Positions 16,930-29,104 of a stretch of 64,000 bases of DNA are shown one piece after another. The notes beneath the pieces were generated by a model, which was given only the letters and a program-made list of their open reading frames with translations, did no database searches and was not told the origin of the DNA. This DNA comes from an uncultured Collinsella sp. (GTDB taxonomy: Bacteria > Actinomycetota > Coriobacteriia > Coriobacteriales > Coriobacteriaceae). The position numbers and the translations under genes were made by a program. How positions within the stretch are numbered: the first letter of the stretch is position 1; each line of letters begins with the position of its first letter. The stretch lies in contig CALJMO010000067.1 of the NCBI GenBank assembly GCA_937982065.1, forward strand, positions 62,001 through 126,000. Reading direction: 5' to 3'.

Positions 16930-18597
16930 AGCCTCGCCGTGCTCCTCTTCCCAGCTGCGATCGTCGTATTTCTCGACCACGGCGTCATCGTCAACGTGCA
17001 GCGGCTTGTCCAGGTTACGGGGCTTAAAGCCCTCCATAAACTTGTCGCGGCCAAAGCTCTCGGGAATGGCCACGGGGTAGCGGCCGGTAAAGCAGGCATC
17101 GCAGTAACCGCCCTTGGGCATGACCTTAAGCAGGCCCTCGACCGAAAGGAAGGCCAGCGAATCGGCGCCAATGTACTCGCAAATCTCGTCGACCGTTTTG
17201 TTGGCGCTGATAAGCTGCGACTGCACGTCGGTATCGATACCGTAGAAGCACGGCCAGATGACCTCGGGCGAGTTGATGCGGATATGAATCTCCTTGGCGC
17301 CAGCGTTGCGCAGCATCTTGACGAGCTGCACCATGGTGGTGCCGCGCACGATGGAGTCGTCGATGACGACCAGGCGCTTGCCCTCGATGTTGTCGCGCAG
17401 CGGGTTGAGTTTCATGCGCACGCCCATGGCGCGCAGCTCCTGCGTAGGCTCGATAAACGTACGGCCCACATAGCGGTTCTTGATGAGGCCCTCGCCAAAG
17501 GGAATACCGCTCTCGTGCGAATACCCCTCCGCGGGCGGCAGGCCGGAGTCGGGCACGCCGATGACCAGATCGGCCTCGACGGGCTCCTCGTGTGCCAGCT
17601 GACGACCCATGTCGTAACGGCAGGCATAGACGCTCTTGCCGTTCATGATGGAGTCGGGGCGGGCAAAGTAGACCTGCTCAAAGATGCAGTTTGCGGGCTC
17701 TTCGGCTGCAGGCACGCCCTGCTCGGATACCAGACCCTCGGCGCTGATGCGCAAAATCTCGCCGGGACGGACGTCACGAACATACTCGGCGCCCACAATG
17801 TCGAGCGCGCACGTCTCGGAAGCAACGACCCAGCCGCCGGCGCGCGTGACATGGACGGCGGAGTCGACCGTCGCGGCGCCGTCTTGCGAGGGCAGCTGCG
17901 AAACGGATGCGGCATCGGCCTGGTCCAGACCCTCGTCCACCAGCTTGCCCAGCACGAGCGGGCGAATGCCGTGCGGATCGCGGAATGCGTAGAGCGCCTG
18001 CTCGTTAATGAGCGTCATGGCGTAGCCGCCGCGCACGAGCTCCATGGTCTTGCGAATGCCCTCGCGCAGATGGCCTGTACGCTGAGTAAAGTAGCCGATA
18101 AGCTTGGTCGCGACCTCGGAATCCGAATTGGAGAGGAACGGCACGCCCAGCTCGATCAGCTGGCGGCGCAGCTCGTCGGTGTTAACCAGAGTGCCGTTGT
18201 GAGCAAGCGCGATAATGACGCTGTTGATGGTGGAAAGATGCGGCTGCGAGGCTTCCCAGCTCTTGGCGCCGGCGGTGCCATAGCGCACGTGGCCCACGGC
18301 CAGCTGGCCGGAGAGCGTCGACAGGTCGGCGTTGGAGAACACGCGATCGAGCAGTCCCAGGTCTTTGCGAACCATAACCGTGCCGCCGTCGCCCACGGCG
18401 ATTCCCGCCGATTCCTGGCCGCGATGCTGCAGCGCGCGCAGACCAAAGTACGTCAGTCGAGCCACATCGCGATCGGGTGCCCACACACCAAAAATGCCGC
18501 ATTCCTCATGCAGCTGGTCGGAGTCCGGATCATACGTCGACATGGTCTTCACCTGTCCCGCGGCGCGCTCGGCCGCGTGGATGGTTTCTTGAGACAT
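16927..18597 (-). CDS. purF: amidophosphoribosyltransferase
   Basis: First committed step of purine synthesis: PRPP plus glutamine gives phosphoribosylamine. The 556-aa protein has the N-terminal-nucleophile Cys in EECGIFGVWAPD after a propeptide. The glutaminase motif is GLRALQHRGQESAG and the PRPP loop is VVIDDSIVRGTT. Cysteines in PANCIF, PCFYGID and GYCDACF match the [4Fe-4S] Bacillus-type enzyme, which is oxygen-sensitive. Two starts are possible: the ATG at 18597 (GAGGGG upstream, 32-residue propeptide) or at 18543 (AGGTGAAG upstream, about 14-residue propeptide, closer to known ones). Confidence 0.95.
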   Translation of the reverse strand: MSQETIHAAERAAGQVKTMSTYDPDSDQLHEECGIFGVWAPDRDVARLTYFGLRALQHRGQESAGIAVGDGGTVMVRKDLGLLDRVFSNADLSTLSGQLAVGHVRYGTAGAKSWEASQPHLSTINSVIIALAHNGTLVNTDELRRQLIELGVPFLSNSDSEVATKLIGYFTQRTGHLREGIRKTMELVRGGYAMTLINEQALYAFRDPHGIRPLVLGKLVDEGLDQADAASVSQLPSQDGAATVDSAVHVTRAGGWVVASETCALDIVGAEYVRDVRPGEILRISAEGLVSEQGVPAAEEPANCIFEQVYFARPDSIMNGKSVYACRYDMGRQLAHEEPVEADLVIGVPDSGLPPAEGYSHESGIPFGEGLIKNRYVGRTFIEPTQELRAMGVRMKLNPLRDNIEGKRLVVIDDSIVRGTTMVQLVKMLRNAGAKEIHIRINSPEVIWPCFYGIDTDVQSQLISANKTVDEICEYIGADSLAFLSVEGLLKVMPKGGYCDACFTGRYPVAIPESFGRDKFMEGFKPRNLDKPLHVDDDAVVEKYDDRSWEEEHGEA

Positions 18598-18891
18598 GGC
18601 ATCCCCTCAGAGCCTCGTTATTTGGCGTTACCTGCCCTATTATACGCACGGCAAGACAAGCACTCCCGCGCATGAACAGCGCTTTTTAAAAGCCCACCGA
18701 GCTTATAATCCGTTTTGCAGCCAAACATTTTATTGGGCAACCGCCTCGGGGTCGACGATCCCGCATGTTTCCGTTGCGACGCGCCTCGCTCACCGTTGAG
18801 GGTTACATTGTTGCAATTGGGACGTTCGTCCTGTCTTTTGGCAGGTCGGCGGCGTATCCTTGTACCTACAGCAAAACGAGAAAGGTTATGT
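18598..18891. other. divergent promoter region between purF and the CmpB-like gene
   Basis: 294 bp without a gene. On the minus strand a TATAAT (18639-18644) may serve purF; on the plus strand a TATAAT (18704-18709) may serve the CmpB-like gene. Neither has a strong -35. No riboswitch was recognised. Confidence 0.4.
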
Positions 18892-20121
18892 ATGGATCGA
18901 AACGAACTCGACCCCAGCGTCCCCAGCGCCACGGAGGTCAAGAAGATCCCCCTCATCATTAAGGTATACGCCGCCCTGTGCATCCTGTCCGGCGTGGGCA
19001 CGCTCCCTTCGGTCGGCGCCTTTATGTGGCAGGTCATCACCGCGCTCATCAACGGCAACGCCGCCGCCAAGCTCGGCGACAACACGCTCGTCGCGGTCGG
19101 ACTTATCGTCGCCGGCATCATGCTCTCTGCGGCAAGCGCCGTCATCCTGATCATCTTTGGCCTGGACCTTATCAAAAACCAGCGCCGCAACGCCGCTCGC
19201 CTGTCCTACATCCTTATTGCGTTTACCGTCGTCGAGCTTTTGGTCGACGTGATGCTCCAGGGTATCGGGCCCTTCTTGCTGCGCCCTGCCATCCAGCTCG
19301 GCATCCTCGTCGCGCTTTCGGCCACCGTCGACCCCACGCTGCGCCAAGAGCGCGAGCTGCAGCGCCGCCTGCAGGAAATGCTCGATCGCGACGCCGCCGC
19401 CGAGGGCATGCTCGGGCGCGATGAAACCGGCGAAGGCTACATCAAGCTCAACTACTTCAACCTGTTCTGGGTATTCTTTGTCTGCTGCATACTCGGCCTG
19501 ATCGCCGAGGACATCTGGCACATGACGGTCGAGGACCCGGGCGTCTACCAGAACCGCGCCGGCATGCTGTTTGGCCCCTTCAGCCCCATCTACGGATTTG
19601 GCGCCGTGCTCATGACCATGGTGCTCAACCGCTTCTATAAAAAGAACCCCATCATTATCTTTTTGGTGAGTGCGCTGCTCGGTGCAAGCTTTGAGGTGTT
19701 CGTGGGCTGGTTTATGCAGACCTCGTTTGGCGTGGTCTCGTGGAGCTACTCGCATATGAAGCTCTTTGGCATGCCCGATCCGCTCGCCGTCCTTACCGGC
19801 GGACGTACCTGCACGGGCTTCGCCTGCCTGTGGGGCCTGGGTGGCCTCATCTGGATCAAGCTGCTGCTGCCGAGGCTGCTCAAGCTTATCAACATGATTC
19901 CGTGGAAGAGCCGCTACTCCGCTACCGTCATCTTCACCATCATTATGCTGGTCGATGGCGTTATGACGCTGCAGTCGCTCGATTATTGGTATCAGCGCGT
20001 CAACGGCACGGAACCGGATATTCCCGTTGCGCAGTTCTACGGCAAGTACTTCGATAATGACTTTATGGAGAATCGCTTCCAGAGCATGACCATGAGCCCC
20101 AAGGATGCGACGCGCGTGTAG
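18892..20121 (+). CDS. putative ABC transporter permease, CmpB family (PF06541-like)
   Basis: A 409-aa membrane protein. An N-terminal part has about four hydrophobic segments (residues 20-150), a charged linker (RQERELQRRLQEMLDRD) follows, and the C-terminal domain has the CmpB-type signature GPFSPIYGFGAVLM, then LLGASFEVFVGWFMQTSFGVVSWSYS and RTCTGFACLWGLGGLIW. The family is named for a putative ABC transporter but its function is unknown and no ATPase lies beside it. The start at 18892 follows GAGAAAGG; the open frame extends upstream without conserved content. Confidence 0.75.
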   Translation: MDRNELDPSVPSATEVKKIPLIIKVYAALCILSGVGTLPSVGAFMWQVITALINGNAAAKLGDNTLVAVGLIVAGIMLSAASAVILIIFGLDLIKNQRRNAARLSYILIAFTVVELLVDVMLQGIGPFLLRPAIQLGILVALSATVDPTLRQERELQRRLQEMLDRDAAAEGMLGRDETGEGYIKLNYFNLFWVFFVCCILGLIAEDIWHMTVEDPGVYQNRAGMLFGPFSPIYGFGAVLMTMVLNRFYKKNPIIIFLVSALLGASFEVFVGWFMQTSFGVVSWSYSHMKLFGMPDPLAVLTGGRTCTGFACLWGLGGLIWIKLLLPRLLKLINMIPWKSRYSATVIFTIIMLVDGVMTLQSLDYWYQRVNGTEPDIPVAQFYGKYFDNDFMENRFQSMTMSPKDATRV

Positions 20122-20142
20122 CGCCAACCGCGCCCAAAACGC

Positions 20143-20182
20143 AAAATGCCCGCCGGTATCACACGTACCGGCGGGCATTTTT
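20143..20182. terminator. bidirectional intrinsic terminator
   Basis: AAAATGCCCGCCGGTA and TACCGGCGGGCATTTTT form a near-perfect stem with A and T runs on both sides. It serves the CmpB-like gene (+) and the MoaE-like gene (-). Confidence 0.92.
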
Positions 20183-20211
20183 ATAAACGAGCCTTCTATC
20201 GACGCAAGCCT

Positions 20212-20661
20212 CTACGCCTCGCGCTCGACCTCACTCACGCATTCATTCTTGATGGTGCCGACGAGCGCCTGCAGCGCATCGACCACGTGCGGGCGAATGT
20301 CCCCGCCAATGAGCACGAGCATGATGTCGTCACCTACGGCAAGCTCGCCGCTTGCCAGCCACACGCGCACATAGCCGATACCCGGCATCGCGCGCGTGGC
20401 CTCGATAGCAGCCTGCACCTTCTGAGCATCGAAGCCGAACACCATGCCGCCCACCTTGTGGCCCGGCGCCACGCCATCGGTCTCGACACCGCGCGCCTCG
20501 GCCTTGGGCGTCGCGCGCACCACACCGTTATGTGTCAGATACATACCGCACGCAGGTGCCGACGAATCGGCCTTGGCCTCGCGCAGCCAAGCATCAACCG
20601 AAGGCATCGTTTTGCCATTCTCGAGCATCATTTCCCCTTTCACCGTCATTGAGTAGCCCAT
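20212..20661 (-). CDS. MoaE-like (molybdopterin synthase large-subunit-like) protein
   Basis: A 149-aa protein whose second half matches the MoaE core: RAMPGIGYVRVWLASGELAVGDDIMLVLIGGDIRPHVVDALQALV. The first half has CGMYLTHNGVVRATP. The usual C-terminal PIWKKE with the catalytic Lys pair is missing; here the end reads IKNECVSEVE. No other molybdopterin gene is in the window. It may therefore be a diverged, non-synthase member of the fold. It starts 3 bp after the sortase stop, so it is probably co-transcribed with it. Confidence 0.6.
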   Translation of the reverse strand: MGYSMTVKGEMMLENGKTMPSVDAWLREAKADSSAPACGMYLTHNGVVRATPKAEARGVETDGVAPGHKVGGMVFGFDAQKVQAAIEATRAMPGIGYVRVWLASGELAVGDDIMLVLIGGDIRPHVVDALQALVGTIKNECVSEVEREA

Positions 20662-20664
20662 TAT

Positions 20665-21663
20665 CTATTCCTCGACCGGCGTGAGCACCATGACGGCACG
20701 TGTGTTGCTCAGCGATAACGAACGACAGGTCACAAGCGTTACGACCTTGGTTGCCGAGGCGGCGCGATCGCCCGCATCACTCGTCACGGCAGAAGCCCCG
20801 TCGAGCATCTCGGACAGGTAGTTCTTGAGCCCGTCGTCACCCTCAAAATTGGTCGTGCGTGCCTTGGCATACGTGTCCTCGACCACCTTGGTCGCCAGCG
20901 GACGCAGCTTATACGTCGCATCCCGTGTGATGTAATACACGAACTCGATGCTATCGAACGTTGCCTGATCAGTGGTGTCCGAAATCACGTTGAACATCGA
21001 CCCGTCATTCATGTGGTGGCCGTAGATCGTGGTCTGCTGGTCAACCATTCCCGGCGCGGTGTCATCACTATCCAAGAAAATGGCACCGGACGCGTTAGCC
21101 GTACCGTCAAACAGCGTGTTGAGGTATTTGGAGTTGTTGTTGGTCTGCACCACGGGATAGTTGATGTTGGTTCCCGGCGCGTAAATCCAACCCACAATCT
21201 CGGGGTTTGTCTGAGCAAGCGCATCAAAGTCGATAATCGGCACGCCGCTGGCGTCCTTATCGCTTATATATTGCTTCTCGATTTTCTGATACGAATCGCT
21301 CGCCTGCTTATAGCCAATTTGAGCATTAATAAAGATAGCGGCGGCGGCAACAATCAGACCGATGCCGATGATGATGAGCAGAATGGGAATAATGGAGCGG
21401 CGCTTCTTACGCGGCGGCTCGGCGTAGCTGGACGGCGCGGCATGCGATGAAGACCGGGACGGCTTCTTAGCTGCGCTATAAGACGAGGGACGATACGCAG
21501 CCGGCGTGTCCTGGCGGCGGTGCGTCGCCGGCGTCACAGGACGCGCCGCTCGCGGCTGCTGAGGAGAGGATGTCCGACCCTGCTGCGCCGCATGGGCGGC
21601 ACCCGGCTTCGACGGATCGGGGATCTGAGAAGCCTTGAATCGTTTTCCCTGATAGTCGGACAT
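20665..21663 (-). CDS. class B sortase
   Basis: A 332-aa membrane-anchored transpeptidase that attaches surface proteins to the cell wall or joins pilin subunits. It begins with a disordered Pro/Ser/Arg-rich region, then a membrane anchor (SIIPILLIIIGIGLIVAAAA), then the sortase barrel with YPVVQTNNNSKYLN, the catalytic His in TIYGHHMNDGSMF, the catalytic Cys in VTLVTCRSLSLS and the Arg in NTRAVMVL. The start is the ATG at 21663 with AAGGAG upstream. It is the only sortase seen here, so it is a candidate partner for the surface proteins at 42-48 kb. Confidence 0.9.
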   Translation of the reverse strand: MSDYQGKRFKASQIPDPSKPGAAHAAQQGRTSSPQQPRAARPVTPATHRRQDTPAAYRPSSYSAAKKPSRSSSHAAPSSYAEPPRKKRRSIIPILLIIIGIGLIVAAAAIFINAQIGYKQASDSYQKIEKQYISDKDASGVPIIDFDALAQTNPEIVGWIYAPGTNINYPVVQTNNNSKYLNTLFDGTANASGAIFLDSDDTAPGMVDQQTTIYGHHMNDGSMFNVISDTTDQATFDSIEFVYYITRDATYKLRPLATKVVEDTYAKARTTNFEGDDGLKNYLSEMLDGASAVTSDAGDRAASATKVVTLVTCRSLSLSNTRAVMVLTPVEE

Positions 21664-21698
21664 GGCTCTCCTTATACTGCGGTGAAACGGCAGAACGC

Positions 21699-22163
21699 CT
21701 AGGCGTCGGCCATCTCCTGCTTCATCTTCTCGATAACCTTGCGGTACTCGGGGTCGCAAGCGCCTAGAATCTGCGTGGCGTAGATGGCGGCGTTCTTGGC
21801 GCCGTTGATGGCAACGCAGGCCACGGGCACGCCCGAAGGCATCTGCACCATCGACAGCAGCGAATCCATACCGCCCAGGTCACTCGTCTTCATAGGCACA
21901 CCGATAACCGGCAGCGGCGTAAAGGCAGCCACGACACCGCCCAGGTGAGCAGCCTTGCCGGCGGCGGCGATAATCACTTTGATACCGCGATCGGCGGCAG
22001 TCGAGGCCCACTCGTGGACCTTCGCCGGCGTGCGGTGTGCGCTCGCAATGACGAGCTCATAGGGCACACCGAGTGCCTCGAGCTCGGCGGTGCAGCCTTC
22101 CATAACGCCCAGATCGGACTTGGAGCCCATGATGATCCCGACAACCGGCTTTTGATCTGCCAT
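21699..22163 (-). CDS. purE: 5-(carboxyamino)imidazole ribonucleotide mutase
   Basis: Catalyses the AIR-carboxylation branch of purine synthesis. The 154-aa protein has GIIMGSKSDLGVMEG, the substrate motif IASAHRTP, AAAGKAAHLGGVVAA and MDSLLSMVQMPSGVPVACVAING. The ATG at 22163 lies 9 bases after AGGAGG. PurK is not in the window. The gene is upstream of the sortase gene (35-bp gap) on the same strand, which may be coincidence. Confidence 0.95.
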   Translation of the reverse strand: MADQKPVVGIIMGSKSDLGVMEGCTAELEALGVPYELVIASAHRTPAKVHEWASTAADRGIKVIIAAAGKAAHLGGVVAAFTPLPVIGVPMKTSDLGGMDSLLSMVQMPSGVPVACVAINGAKNAAIYATQILGACDPEYRKVIEKMKQEMADA

Positions 22164-22420
22164 AAACAAAGACCTCCTGTTGAGAGCGGTGACGCGGCGG
22201 ATCCGCGACCCTTAACTACTGAGAGTAGTATAGCTGCTCCCGTCCCTGCGGTCTTTGTGGCGCTTCGCGGGCGGGCCAGGCTTTATCTTCACTCCGGTTG
22301 CTTCGCAAAGTCGTTCAGATGAAAACACCAGACCGCCGCGGGGCACCCTCGACCTACCGGGAATTGCTATGACGTACGTTGGCTGAATTTGGTTTGGAAT
22401 GGGAGGTTTGCGGAGGGTAG
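22164..22420. other. intergenic region upstream of purE
   Basis: No gene, riboswitch or strong promoter was recognised here; ACTACTGAGAGTAGT (22216-22230) is a short palindrome close to the purE leader. Confidence 0.35.
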
Positions 22421-22623
22421 TGGACAGTTAGTTCAGATACGTATTTTTTGGCCGTGCCTCTTGGCGCTAATAGAGTGGTTTGAAGTCACTTTGAGCCCCA
22501 TAATGACCTTTATCGCCCTTATATAAGCGTCTCCACCGGTTCAGAAACTCAAATTCAACCCAATCGGACTCAGGTCGACCTTTACACACCCTCTGAAAAA
22601 TACGTATCTGAACCAACTGTCCA
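22421..22623. repeat. TIR element, copy C (203 bp), no nuclease gene
   Basis: TIR arms at 22421-22444 and 22600-22623 match copies A and B (TGGACAGTTAGTTCAGATAC, one mismatch between arms). The interior differs from the other two copies. No nuclease gene accompanies it, which suggests the element can move or persist without the gene. Confidence 0.85.
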
Positions 22624-22643
22624 AGGGCATGTTTCGCCCCGGC

Positions 22644-22681
22644 AAAAGGCCTCCCGGTGAATGAAAACTCGCCAGGAGGCC
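22644..22681 (-). terminator. second terminator of carAB
   Basis: On the minus strand GGCCTCCTGGCG and CACCGGGAGGCC pair and are followed by TTTT. Confidence 0.75.
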
Positions 22682-22687
22682 CCATAC

Positions 22688-22728
22688 AAAACGTGGGCCC
22701 TGCCGTTCGAACGAACGACAGAGCCCAC
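22688..22728 (-). terminator. first terminator of carAB
   Basis: On the minus strand GTGGGCTCTG and CAGGGCCCAC form the stem base, with CGTTCG / CGAACG continuing it, followed by GTTTTG. Confidence 0.75.
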
Positions 22729-22773
22729 ACTCATTTTCTGTTCAGCCCCAATCATCGCGCAAAGCCCCTTCGG

Positions 22774-22903
22774 CAGCACACGGTGCAATCGAGTCACCGT
22801 AGGCCGGGGCGGGAGGGGCCGAGTTTCCTCCTGAACGACTCTGCTTGCAGCCGGAGCGAAAGGGGGAAATCTCGGCCCCTCCCGCCCCGGCCGGACAGGT
22901 CAA

Positions 22904-22918
<15 letters not shown>
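22774..22918. repeat. nested palindrome overlapping the carB 3' end (145 bp)
   Basis: Inner arms 22802-22823 and 22871-22892 are a perfect 22-bp GC-only-like stem starting GGCCGGGGCGGG. Outer arms 22774-22785 and 22907-22918 (CAGCACACGGTG / CACCGTGTGCTG) are a perfect 12 bp; the right outer arm is the coding end of carB. Confidence 0.85.
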
Positions 22919-26218
<3,300 letters not shown>

Positions 26219-26316
26219 GTTTAAAACCTCCTAGAGAGGCTGACTCAATGTTTTGGAAAAGTCAGCGAGGGTGCAGCTGGTGCATCAGGTTGCCGTGATG
26301 CGAGGGCGCGCTGGGC

Positions 26317-27822
26317 TTATGCCCGCGCGACCGAAGCAGAGCGGCAAGATGATGTGCCAGATGCAGCCGCAGCGTCGACCGGTCCGCCGTTCGGTAGAAC
26401 GGCGGAACCATCGTCGGCAAAGTTCCAGCCGGCAAGGCGGTCCTTCGCGGTATCGATGTCCAGGTAGTTCTCCTCGCCGTCCATGAGTCGCGTAAAGGCG
26501 GTAAAGAGATAGTGGGCATCGGTGGGGCCGGGCGAAGCCTCGGGGTGGTACTGGACCGAGAAGCACGGGGCGTCGAGCAGCTGGATGCCCTCGGCGGTGC
26601 CGTCGTTGAGGTTCACATGCGTCAGGCGAATGCGACCGAAACACTCGTTCATCACGACCGGCGCGATTCCGCGGCGCACCCAGGCGCGCAGATCTCCATC
26701 GGCCGCATGCTCGGTCTCGCCGCCCGAAAGCTCGGGGACAAGCTTGCCCAGGCTGGGGAACAGCAGGCCAAAGCCATGGTTTTGCGCGGTAATCTCCACG
26801 CGACGGCTTACCAGGTTCATGACCGGCTGGTTGCCACCGCGGTGACCGAATTTGAGCTTTTCCATCTGGGCGCCGCAGGCCAGGCTGATCATCTGGTGAC
26901 CAAGGCAGATGCCAAAAACCGGCACCTTGCCGATCAGCTGCTGCACCTGCTCGTAGGTCTCCACCACGGCATCGGGGTCGCCGGGGCCGTTGGACAAAAA
27001 GACGCCATCGGGATTCATGTCGAGCACCTCACTCGCGGGCGTGTCCCACGGCACGACGGTGAGGTCGCAGCCGGCACGGACCAGGCCCTCCAGGATGCCG
27101 CGCTTCACGCCGCAGTCGTAGGCGACCACTTTGTGGCGGGCAGGAGCGGCAGGGGCAAGCGCAAAGTCATGCGTAGCGGGCAGGTCGGCGGCCACAAACT
27201 CGTGAGGTACGGGGCAACTTACGGTCTTGACCAGGTTCTCGCCTACCAGCGTGGGCGCAGCGGCCAGACGCTCGGCAAGCTCGTCGACGTCGAAGATCTC
27301 GGTCGAAATAATGCCCATCTTGGAACCATTGTCGCGCAGGTGGCGCACCAGGGCGCGAGTGTCGACACCCTCGATAGCGACGATGCCGTGAGCGCGCAGG
27401 TACTCCGGCACGCTGACGGCCGAGCGCCAGTTAGAAGGCGTGGCGCACATGTCGCGAACGATCATGCCGCGCATGGCCGGAGCGCTCGCAGGGCGCACGG
27501 CGTCGCCGGGGAAGGCCGACTGGACGTCGGCCTCGTCAATGCCGTAATTGCCGATCTGCGGATAGGTCATGGTTACGATTTGACCGGCATAGCTCGGGTC
27601 GGTCATGACCTCAAAGTAGCCCTCGAGCGACGTGTTAAAGCAGACCTCGCCGGTCGCGGTACCCTCGGCACCGCATGCACGGCCATAAAAAATAGTCCCA
27701 TCCTCAAGATACAGGATGCAGGGACCGCAGGTGCCCTTGCTGGTTTTAGCCAGCATACGCTGACACAGCTCGCTGGGCGCGATGGTGCGGGCGGCAGCGC
27801 CCGCAATATGGTTGTTCGCCAT
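26317..27822 (-). CDS. carA: carbamoyl-phosphate synthase small subunit (glutaminase)
   Basis: Hydrolyses glutamine to feed ammonia to CarB. The 501-aa protein has the N-terminal domain LYLEDGTIFYGRACG and GEVCFNTSLEGYFEVMTDPSYAGQ, and the class I glutaminase domain with FLSNGPGDPD, the nucleophile Cys in FGICLGHQ and the His/Glu pair in QYHPEASPGP. It is longer than usual (about 360-380 aa is common); the excess includes an N-terminal leader of about 35 residues and an Ala/Ser-rich C-terminal tail of about 40. The ATG at 27822 follows AAGGAG. Confidence 0.95.
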   Translation of the reverse strand: MANNHIAGAAARTIAPSELCQRMLAKTSKGTCGPCILYLEDGTIFYGRACGAEGTATGEVCFNTSLEGYFEVMTDPSYAGQIVTMTYPQIGNYGIDEADVQSAFPGDAVRPASAPAMRGMIVRDMCATPSNWRSAVSVPEYLRAHGIVAIEGVDTRALVRHLRDNGSKMGIISTEIFDVDELAERLAAAPTLVGENLVKTVSCPVPHEFVAADLPATHDFALAPAAPARHKVVAYDCGVKRGILEGLVRAGCDLTVVPWDTPASEVLDMNPDGVFLSNGPGDPDAVVETYEQVQQLIGKVPVFGICLGHQMISLACGAQMEKLKFGHRGGNQPVMNLVSRRVEITAQNHGFGLLFPSLGKLVPELSGGETEHAADGDLRAWVRRGIAPVVMNECFGRIRLTHVNLNDGTAEGIQLLDAPCFSVQYHPEASPGPTDAHYLFTAFTRLMDGEENYLDIDTAKDRLAGWNFADDGSAVLPNGGPVDAAAASGTSSCRSASVARA

Positions 27823-27959
27823 AGTTCTCCTTCCCGGTCTCACAGGACCGGCTTAAAGGTGTGTAGTTAGGCCTCGCGGTATTCTAACCGCAAGCATCGC
27901 CCATGGCATTAATTACATAGAATTGTTTACAAAATGATAATTATGACTTCCTGTGCATA

Positions 27960-28066
27960 ATGATTTTTCTGGGACGGGGATTAAAAAATCATTCTGAAAG
28001 CAGGGCTTTGTCGCCAACTGCATACATGACAGAATGATTTTTTAATCCCCGTCCCAGAAAAATCAT
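27960..28066. repeat. perfect palindrome with 37-bp arms
   Basis: Arms 27960-27996 and 28030-28066 are exact inverted copies (starting ATGATTTTTCTGGGACGGGG), separated by 33 bases. They contain GGGACGGGGATT / AATCCCCGTCCC. Lies between carA and the membrane-protein gene. Confidence 0.88.
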
Positions 28067-28097
28067 CCCGCGTGGGCTTGCGGCTCACGCGGGATGA
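28057..28097 (-). terminator. intrinsic terminator after the 321-aa membrane protein gene
   Basis: Minus strand: CATCCCGCGTG and CACGCGGGATG pair and are followed by ATTTTT. It overlaps the right arm of the 37-bp palindrome. Confidence 0.82.
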
Positions 28098-28119
28098 CAT
28101 CGTTCTATGTGGCTGCGGA

Positions 28120-29085
28120 CTACTTTTGCTTGTCCTGCTCCAGCAGCTCGGACGGCGTGCGATCGGGCTTGCCGCCGCGGAAGATCTCTCGACCGTGCAG
28201 ACGATGCTCCAGGTCACGCTCGGCCTTTTCCTCGTCAATCTTGGTCTGGCTCACCGCCGGGTCCTCGATCAGCGACGAAACCGAGTTCACCTGCTTCTGA
28301 ATGCGCTCGGCGATGGTGTCGTCCATGCTTACGATACGCATCTTCCAGTCGATACTCGTGGCGTTGGATGAGCTCTTGGTCCAGACGAACGTCAGGATGG
28401 CGCTCTGGTGCCCCTGAGCAGGAAACATGCCAAAGAAGGAATCGTGCTGGATCCTGCTGTCCTCGTCGATATAGGCGTGAACGTTATACACCACGCGGTC
28501 GATCTTGTCGTTGAGCAACGCGTTGGTCGCAAGCGCCGCCGCCTGAATCTGACCGTTGGACAGCAGCTCGAGCTCGTTGGCAGACGATGTGTCCAACACC
28601 GTCACCTCAACCGTGCCCGTGCGTTCATCGGCCTCGTCGACGGTAAAATCGAGCGGGAACTGCGTAAAGCCATTGCCCCATTCAAGTCCACCCTTGAGCG
28701 CGGTCGAGACGGTATCCACCGAAACGCTCTCGGAGAGGTTCGCGGTGTTCAGGCGTCGCATCACACCGTAGCCAATCTGCATGCCCACAATCAGCACCAA
28801 GATACCGATAACCACGGCCATGGCAGTCTTCGTAATGGTATGGCTCACCTGCGAACCCGAAGGGTCGTCCTCGGACAGCGGGTCGATATGTTTTGCCTGG
28901 CTCGCGCGATCCTCGCTGCGCAGCTGCGCTAGCGCCGCTTTGTCACCGCGCTTGGCCGCAGCCTCCTTCTCACGCATGCGCTCGGTACGCCTTTTGGCGA
29001 GCGTGGGATCCAAGACGCCGGATGCATCGATTTCGGAGAATAACTCCGTCACTTCTTCCGGAGTCAAAGGGTTCTTGTCAGCCAT
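28120..29085 (-). CDS. uncharacterised single-pass membrane protein
   Basis: 321 aa, not recognised. Residues 1-80 are charged and predicted cytoplasmic (RRTERMREKEAAAKRGDKAA). One membrane helix (about 87-110, MAVVIGILVLIVGMQIGYGV) follows, then an extracytoplasmic domain (about 115-290) with beta-rich segments such as GTVEVTVLDTSSANELEL and YNVHAYIDEDSRIQHDSF, and a charged C-terminal tail. It starts 19 bp after the ABC exporter stop, so the two share an operon and it may be an accessory protein of the exporter. Confidence 0.6.
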   Translation of the reverse strand: MADKNPLTPEEVTELFSEIDASGVLDPTLAKRRTERMREKEAAAKRGDKAALAQLRSEDRASQAKHIDPLSEDDPSGSQVSHTITKTAMAVVIGILVLIVGMQIGYGVMRRLNTANLSESVSVDTVSTALKGGLEWGNGFTQFPLDFTVDEADERTGTVEVTVLDTSSANELELLSNGQIQAAALATNALLNDKIDRVVYNVHAYIDEDSRIQHDSFFGMFPAQGHQSAILTFVWTKSSSNATSIDWKMRIVSMDDTIAERIQKQVNSVSSLIEDPAVSQTKIDEEKAERDLEHRLHGREIFRGGKPDRTPSELLEQDKQK

Positions 29086-29104
29086 AAACTTCCTGTCATA
29101 TCAA

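Noticed and set aside
15979..18675. 898-aa plus-strand ORF opposite purM/purF
   Set aside because: Antisense shadow of conserved purine genes; no family resemblance.
18598..18891. Purine riboswitch or PurR boxes before purF
   Set aside because: No purine-aptamer core or paired CGAA-type boxes could be recognised.
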